The translations under genes and the position numbers were made by a program. The notes beneath the pieces are model-generated. The model had not been told where the DNA came from. It made no database searches and saw nothing but the letters and a program-made list of their open reading frames with translations. From Flavobacteriales bacterium (GTDB lineage Bacteria; Bacteroidota; Bacteroidia; Flavobacteriales_F; PHOS-HE28): a stretch of DNA of 64,000 bases. This document shows positions 58,751-64,000 of the stretch, in pieces. The stretch spans positions 124,001 through 188,000 of the forward strand of contig JAHBUK010000006.1 in NCBI GenBank assembly GCA_019638115.1, in the 5' to 3' direction. Position 1 is the first letter of the stretch. The number at the start of each line of letters is the position of its first letter.

Positions 58751-61700
58751 ATGCTGATGAGGTACACCCTGGCCACCGTCCTAACGATGGGGATCTTTTC
58801 CGGTACCGAACTGCTGGCACACCAGCCCTCATGCTCACATCAGGGCGGAGGAGTCCCTTCCTACGGTGGTGAGTACGTGGAGAACAAAGGGCAATGGGAT
58901 GACCGGGTTTTTTACCGTGCCGATTTCGGCTTGGTGGCCCTGTTCGTGGAGCAAGGCAGGCTCTCCTTTTCCAAGTGGGCGGACGAAGTGCCGGAACGTG
59001 TGCACGATGCCCAGCAAGAAGGCCCGGAAGTAATGGACAACCTTGTGTTGCGTGGCCACGCTTGGTACCTGTGGTTCGAAGGGGCCGATCCCGCTGCACA
59101 GTTGGAGCGCTCCGGTATGGCGGGCAGTTACTTCAACTACTTCCTCGGCAACGACCCAAGTCGCTGGGCGAGCGAGGTGCGCCATTTCGATGAGGTGCGC
59201 TACCGTGGGCTGTGGCCTGGGGTGGACCTGAGACTTTATGACCAGCAGGGCATGTTCAAGTACGATGTGGAACTGCAACGTGCCGCGGACGTTGGGCATG
59301 TACACTTCCGGTATGAGGGCTTGGACAACTTACGGATAGGCCCCAAGGGCGAGTTGGTGCTCACCACCAGTGTTGGAGAGGTCAGTGAAATGGCACCGGT
59401 GGCGTGGTATGCCGATGGTAACAAGGATAAAGTGGATTGCCGATTTACGCTCAAGGATGGCGTTGTGGGATTCCGCTTTGGCAAAGGCACGGACATGGCG
59501 CGGCCGGTGGTGATAGACCCGGTGCTGATCGCTTCCACCCTGAGTGGCACGGGCAACATCGGCACCACGCAGAACTATGGCCACACGGCTACTTACGACA
59601 ATGATGGAAACATCTACACCGGCGCCATCTGTTTCGGACAGGGATACCCTGCCACTCCAGGTGCCTTCGACGTTACCAACAATGGTGGTATCGATATCGC
59701 AGTTAGCAAGCTGAACCCCACTGGCACCGCGCTGCTTTACGCCACCTACTTGGGCGGTAACGGTGGCGACTATCCCCACAGCCTTGTGGTGACCCCTGCC
59801 GGCGAACTCACCATGTTCGGGACCACCAATTCGAACAATTACCCCACCGCCAATGCCTTCGACGATTCCTATAACGGTGGCCTTGCTGATATCGTGGTAT
59901 CGAAGCTGAACATCGCCGGTACGGGCTTGGTCGGCAGCACCTACGTGGGTGGAGGCGGCAGCGATGGCCGAAACACGTTCACCAGCAACTACGGCGACAA
60001 CTATCGCGGAGAGGTGATCAGTGATGCCTTGGGTCGCATCTACGTTGCCAGTTGCTCTGATGCTTCGGGCTTTCCCACCACACCGGGTGCGATACAGCCG
60101 AACCACGGCGGCGGTCAGGATGGTGTGGCTTTCTGTCTTTCGGCCGACCTGAGTACCATGGTTTGGAGTACCTACTTCGGAACACCGGCAGCGGATATGT
60201 GCTATGGCATCAAGCTCGATGGATCAGGACTTCCCGTGGTGTGTGGTGGAACGCTGGGCAACTCGCTACCGACAACAGCAGGTGCTTTCCAAAGCACCAA
60301 CATGGGGGCGCGTGATGCGTTCATCGCGAAATTCAACAGCTCAGGCACCAGTGTGCTGGCCTGTTCCTACTTCGGCGGTATCAATGAGGACATCGCCTTC
60401 TTCCTGCAGTTGGACCTCGATGACAATGCGTACATCTATGGCCAGGCGCCGAACAGCTCGTGGAGTATCGATCCCCCAACGGTATATGGCCAAGCCGGTG
60501 GCAGGGCATTCGTCGCCAAGTTCAATGCGTCACTCACCAACAAAGAGTTCAGCACCAAGCTTGGCCCAGGTACCAACATAGTGCCGGTTGCCTTCCTGGT
60601 CGATGTTTGCCGGAACATCTACATCAGCGGTTATTCAGTTGGTTCCGGCTGGCCCATGGCAGGTGCGCCGCTCTACACCAGTGGTGGGTTCTACTTGGCC
60701 ACGTTCGAGCCGGATATGGAGGACATCATTTACGGAACCTACTACACGGGTGCCGACCATGTGGACGGGGGCACCAGCCGATTCGACGCCAACGGTATCA
60801 TATACCAGGCGGTCTGCACCAGTGGTGGTTTTCCCACTTCCGCGGGTGCATACAGCAATGTGCAACCGTTCGGCTGGGATGTCGGAGTGTTCAAGATCGA
60901 TTTCGATGTGTCCGGCGTGAACGCGGCAGGCATCAGCACCGTCAACCAAGGCTGTGCACCGATCAGCATCTCCTTCACTAACAATAGCAGCGGTAACTCC
61001 TGGATCTGGGATTTCGGGGACGGAAGCCCGCCCGTGGAAGGCTTTGAGCCGAGCCATACCTACACCACTCCGGGCACCTTCACCGTTACGCTCATCGCGA
61101 TCGATTCGCTCTCGTGCAACCTGGCGGACACAACATACCTGCCCCTGACGATCGGTGCACCCCAGCAATATGTACCCGGTTTCACCTACGTGCAAACAGC
61201 CGATTGCAATGTGCTGGAGATCGTCACCACCAACACCAGCGTGGGAGACCCCATCGATTTCATTTGGTTCATGGGGGATGGTACCTCGTACGGTTCCGCG
61301 AACGTTACCCACACCTACGAGTTGCCGGGTACTTACACGGTGCAGCTCATCGCATTCGACCCTACGGGATGCACCGGGAACGACACCCTGACCACCACGA
61401 TAGTAGTGGACGTGCCGCTGCAGGCCGATGCGGAATTCACCGTGCAGACCGTGCCGGGCTGTGATCAGGCGCAAGCACTTTGCAGCGTGAACAACCCCAA
61501 TGCCGACGCTGAATACCTGTGGGACATGGGGGATGGCACGCAACTGACAGGAGCCAGCGTGTCTCACCTCTTCCAAGGTGTGGGCTCCTACACCGTTACG
61601 CTCGTGGCCATCTATGCCGATGGATGCATACCCACGGATACCTCCAGCCAGCAGGTCGACGTATTGCCCAGCGAAGTGGTGGAGGCAGCGTTCACCGCCA

Positions 61701-62869
61701 TACCGGACACGGACTGCAACAACCTGCTCATCACCACTACCAACAACAGCATGGGCACCAACATGGCATTCCTCTGGGAGTTCAGCGATGGTGCGCAATA
61801 CAACACGGTGGAGCCCCAGCACATCCTCAGCGGCGCAGGTACCTACACCATCACCCTTACGGTCACGGATACCTTGGGCTGTTCTCCTCCCAGCACGGTC
61901 AGCACAACGGTCGAAGTGCCTGATCTGGAGCCCGTGCTGGCGCTCTTCCTTGCCGAACAGGTGGGCGACTGCACACAGTTGACCGTTGCTGTGACCGACC
62001 AGAGCACGGGGCCGAACCTGTTGCAGCTTTGGAACATGGGCGACGGTACCAACTACATCGGCGTGCCGCCCAACCATGCCTACCCGGGCCCAGGCACTTA
62101 CACCGTTACCGTGGTGGTGACCGATACGGTATGTGGTACACAAGACAGTTACAGCCTGCAAGTTTCCTTGATCAACGAATTGCCGGTGGCCTTGGTCGGG
62201 GTGCCTGTCATTTGCCCTGGAGCGAGCACCACGTTGGTGGCAGAGGGGAACGCACAGACCTATCTCTGGAGCACCGGCTCCACGGAGCCTTCCATTACGG
62301 TTGACGTTGGTGGACAATACAGCGTCATCATTACGCTTGATGGATGTCAAGGCCAGGCGAGCACTTCGGTGATAGAGGCACCCGACCTGGAATTGAGCTA
62401 TGCCTTGGAGGCATGCCCCACGCAGGCCGTGCAACTTACAGTGCCAATTGAAGGGCAGTCCTATGCTTGGAGCACGGGGGCATCCACGCGCGACATTCGT
62501 GTGATCGGTCCGGGTTTGCACGTATTCACCGTGGTCAGCCCATTGGGATGCACCTACACGGATACGGTGCGGGTCATCGCACTCGATGCGCTTCCAATGG
62601 TCTTTGCGCCCAATGCCTTCACCCCCGATGGCGATGGTGTGAACGATGTGTTCCGCATTGCCGGCTTCGGAGAGAAGACCGTGAAGCTGTCCGTTTTCAA
62701 CCGTTGGGGTGAGGAGTTATGGACGAATGAGGGTTTCGAACCCTTCTGGGATGGTCGATACAACGGGTCTGTCGTGCAGGACGGCGTGTACGTTTACTTG
62801 TTGAAGTACACCGGGGTCTGCGACGCGGAGGAGAGGGAGGTGATCGGTCATGTAACGGTGGTGCGGTAA
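58751..62869 (+). CDS. Giant secreted protein: DUF7948, SBBP beta-propeller, PKD repeats, T9SS type B sorting domain
   Basis: 1372 residues from ATG 58751 (MLMRYTLATVLTMGIFSG, a signal peptide). The DUF7948 region (about 36-250) opens with YVENKGQWDDRVFYRADFG. SBBP-type propeller repeats follow to about 700 (AVSKLNPTGTALLYATYLGG, YVGGGGSDGRNTFTS). Then about five PKD domains (about 720-1140; IWDFGDGSPPVEGFEPSHTY, WFMGDGTSYGSANVTHTYEL), Ig-like Cys-containing segments (YLWSTGSTEPSITVDVGGQY) and a C-terminal gliding-type (CHU_C) domain (FAPNAFTPDGDGVNDVFRIA, FNRWGEELW). It should be exported by T9SS to the surface, perhaps as an adhesin. The next gene is a paralogue. Confidence 0.9.
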   Translation: MLMRYTLATVLTMGIFSGTELLAHQPSCSHQGGGVPSYGGEYVENKGQWDDRVFYRADFGLVALFVEQGRLSFSKWADEVPERVHDAQQEGPEVMDNLVLRGHAWYLWFEGADPAAQLERSGMAGSYFNYFLGNDPSRWASEVRHFDEVRYRGLWPGVDLRLYDQQGMFKYDVELQRAADVGHVHFRYEGLDNLRIGPKGELVLTTSVGEVSEMAPVAWYADGNKDKVDCRFTLKDGVVGFRFGKGTDMARPVVIDPVLIASTLSGTGNIGTTQNYGHTATYDNDGNIYTGAICFGQGYPATPGAFDVTNNGGIDIAVSKLNPTGTALLYATYLGGNGGDYPHSLVVTPAGELTMFGTTNSNNYPTANAFDDSYNGGLADIVVSKLNIAGTGLVGSTYVGGGGSDGRNTFTSNYGDNYRGEVISDALGRIYVASCSDASGFPTTPGAIQPNHGGGQDGVAFCLSADLSTMVWSTYFGTPAADMCYGIKLDGSGLPVVCGGTLGNSLPTTAGAFQSTNMGARDAFIAKFNSSGTSVLACSYFGGINEDIAFFLQLDLDDNAYIYGQAPNSSWSIDPPTVYGQAGGRAFVAKFNASLTNKEFSTKLGPGTNIVPVAFLVDVCRNIYISGYSVGSGWPMAGAPLYTSGGFYLATFEPDMEDIIYGTYYTGADHVDGGTSRFDANGIIYQAVCTSGGFPTSAGAYSNVQPFGWDVGVFKIDFDVSGVNAAGISTVNQGCAPISISFTNNSSGNSWIWDFGDGSPPVEGFEPSHTYTTPGTFTVTLIAIDSLSCNLADTTYLPLTIGAPQQYVPGFTYVQTADCNVLEIVTTNTSVGDPIDFIWFMGDGTSYGSANVTHTYELPGTYTVQLIAFDPTGCTGNDTLTTTIVVDVPLQADAEFTVQTVPGCDQAQALCSVNNPNADAEYLWDMGDGTQLTGASVSHLFQGVGSYTVTLVAIYADGCIPTDTSSQQVDVLPSEVVEAAFTAIPDTDCNNLLITTTNNSMGTNMAFLWEFSDGAQYNTVEPQHILSGAGTYTITLTVTDTLGCSPPSTVSTTVEVPDLEPVLALFLAEQVGDCTQLTVAVTDQSTGPNLLQLWNMGDGTNYIGVPPNHAYPGPGTYTVTVVVTDTVCGTQDSYSLQVSLINELPVALVGVPVICPGASTTLVAEGNAQTYLWSTGSTEPSITVDVGGQYSVIITLDGCQGQASTSVIEAPDLELSYALEACPTQAVQLTVPIEGQSYAWSTGASTRDIRVIGPGLHVFTVVSPLGCTYTDTVRVIALDALPMVFAPNAFTPDGDGVNDVFRIAGFGEKTVKLSVFNRWGEELWTNEGFEPFWDGRYNGSVVQDGVYVYLLKYTGVCDAEEREVIGHVTVVR

Positions 62870-62901
62870 CGTTCTACGGACAGCGGAAAAAAGACGAGCA
62901 G

Positions 62902-64000
62902 ATGAAGAACTTGAACTGGACACGGATGGTCGGCATTGGCCTGGCATCAACTCTGTTCTTGTACGCAGCGCGCTTGGGTGCCCATGATCACGGTCATGCC
63001 CATGGAGGTGCCGGTAGCGTGCAATACGTGCCGAACAAAGGTCAATGGCCGGAAGCGGTCCGTTTCAAGGCCGCCATGCTCAATAGTGCAATGTTCCTTA
63101 TGGCCGATGGCGTCACGTGGTCACGCTATCAAGCGGATGCCTCCGACCTGATGCATGAACACATACAATGGGAACCGGAGCGTCAGGCCGGAACCACGTT
63201 TCGCGGCCACGCCTGGAGGATGCGCTTCGTGGGTGGGAACTCCGAAGCTTTGGCACAAGGGGCGAAAGTCCGTAGCGAGTATCACAACTACTACCTCGGC
63301 AATGATCGCTCCAAGTGGGCCTCACGCGTACCCGTGTTCGAAGAGGTTCTGTACACTGGGGTATGGCCAGGTGTTGATATGCGCTGGCACAGCGAGGAAG
63401 GGCAGGTGAAGTACGATCTGATGGTGGCAGCCGGGGTGGATCCGGCCATTATCGCGTTCAACTATGAAGGACTCGATGGCATATCGATCGATGGTTCCGG
63501 TGATCTGATCCTGCGCACAAGCGTTGGCGTGCTGACGGAGATGCGTCCGGTAGCATGGTATGCCGATGACAAGAGCCCGCTGGAGTGCAGGTTCACACTG
63601 CGCGATGGCACCGTTGGGTTCATCTTTCCTGAAGGATCGCAGCCGGGCCGGGCCATCGTGATAGACCCGATCCTCGTGGGTGCGACTTTCAGTGGACAAA
63701 CCGGGGCCAGCAATTATGGTCATTGCAGCACATTTGATGAAGAAGGCAACATCTACGGTGGTGCCCAGAATTTTGGCAACACGTTCCCTACCACCGTCGG
63801 CGCATTCCAAGCATCACCTGCCGGTGGGTCGGGCACCGATATAGTGGTGAACAAATTCAGCCCGGATGCCACCCAGTTGATCTATGCCACCTTTATCGGA
63901 GGGACCAACGACGATAAGCCACACAGCATGATCGTCAATAACACGGGCGGACTGTGCATTCTCGGCAGCACGTTGAGTACCGATTTTCCAACCACGTCGG
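62902..64000 (+). CDS. DUF7948/SBBP surface protein, partial (3' end outside window)
   Basis: About 366 residues visible; the frame is open to the end. It starts at ATG 62902 (MKNLNWTRMVGIGLASTLFL, a signal peptide) and then has a His-rich stretch, AHDHGHAHGGAG, before SVQYVPNKGQWPEAVRFKAA, the DUF7948 start. It has the same order as its neighbour: GHAWRMRFVGGNSEAL, NYYLGNDRSKWASRVPVFEE, YTGVWPGVDMRW, then SBBP-like VVNKFSPDATQLIYATFIGG. Only 32 bases separate it from the preceding gene, so they probably form one operon. The C-terminal domain cannot be seen. Confidence 0.88.
   Translation, partial: MKNLNWTRMVGIGLASTLFLYAARLGAHDHGHAHGGAGSVQYVPNKGQWPEAVRFKAAMLNSAMFLMADGVTWSRYQADASDLMHEHIQWEPERQAGTTFRGHAWRMRFVGGNSEALAQGAKVRSEYHNYYLGNDRSKWASRVPVFEEVLYTGVWPGVDMRWHSEEGQVKYDLMVAAGVDPAIIAFNYEGLDGISIDGSGDLILRTSVGVLTEMRPVAWYADDKSPLECRFTLRDGTVGFIFPEGSQPGRAIVIDPILVGATFSGQTGASNYGHCSTFDEEGNIYGGAQNFGNTFPTTVGAFQASPAGGSGTDIVVNKFSPDATQLIYATFIGGTNDDKPHSMIVNNTGGLCILGSTLSTDFPTTS

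Noticed and set aside
60635..62521. Long open frame on the minus strand opposite the PKD protein
   Set aside because: Low-complexity translation with no signal or domain, antisense to a clear domain protein.

Overview
The window comes from a high-GC (roughly 60% by eye) member of the Bacteroidota, most likely a Flavobacteriales lineage. Evidence: secreted proteins with type IX secretion (T9SS) sorting domains of type A and type B, PKD and DUF7948/SBBP cell-surface proteins, a Wzc/Wza exopolysaccharide export pair, a Bacteroidota-style fused CzcA-TolC metal pump, and a repeated TAnnTTTG-like promoter element (TACCTTCGC / TAGCTTTGC) just upstream of many starts. Shine-Dalgarno sequences are mostly absent. 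I saw no rRNA, tRNA, phage, IS element or CRISPR array.

Layout. 1-9.4 kb (minus strand): polysaccharide genes (WecA/MraY-type sugar-phosphate transferase, RfbC, Wzc, Wza-like lipoprotein, GT4 glycosyltransferase, asparagine synthase) and then lpd. 9.4-12.6 kb: two paralogous small membrane proteins and an esterase, set among repeat islands (a REP-like tandem array, a family of GGGTCTCC hairpins, and an alternating 53/54-nt tandem array). 12.6-18.6 kb: MFS transporter, sucD, a 77-aa protein, fabG, a VWA-like membrane protein and a YdcF-like protein. 18.6-23.2 kb: two tandem paralogous trypsin-like proteases with T9SS tails. 23.3-34.9 kb: housekeeping genes (uvrB, a DinB-like protein, two small conserved proteins, a MauG-type peroxidase with a T9SS partner, aroE, PopT/DUF368, rhodanese, ComA-like phosphosulfolactate synthase, a TPR protein, phosphoglucosamine mutase). 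34.9-42.8 kb: cysteine desulfurase, FMN reductase, a hipBA toxin-antitoxin pair in an AT-richer patch, Smr, GNAT and ABM proteins, a frameshifted serine hydrolase, and a PKD/T9SS protein. 42.9-46.1 kb: a methylmalonyl-CoA mutase in which the small (MutA-like) and large (MutB) subunits form one reading frame. 46.2-54.1 kb: SlyD, a porin, and a czc-type metal efflux operon. 54.1-58.7 kb: sulfotransferase, DivIC/FtsB-like, phosphoesterase, truA and an ABC exporter. 58.7-64 kb: two DUF7948/SBBP surface proteins, the second running off the window.

The most unusual feature is the methylmalonyl-CoA mutase. The MutA-MutB junction lies exactly on a long hairpin-forming DNA element. A second hairpin element of different sequence but similar design is inserted in frame between the catalytic and B12-binding regions. 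A third perfect 22-bp palindrome lies between lpd and asnB. Together these suggest that palindromic sequences in this genome are tolerated as translated insertions, as Rickettsia palindromic elements are, and that one may have helped fuse two genes. Intergenic repeats in the 9.4-12.6 kb island and a shared promoter motif are the other main signals.
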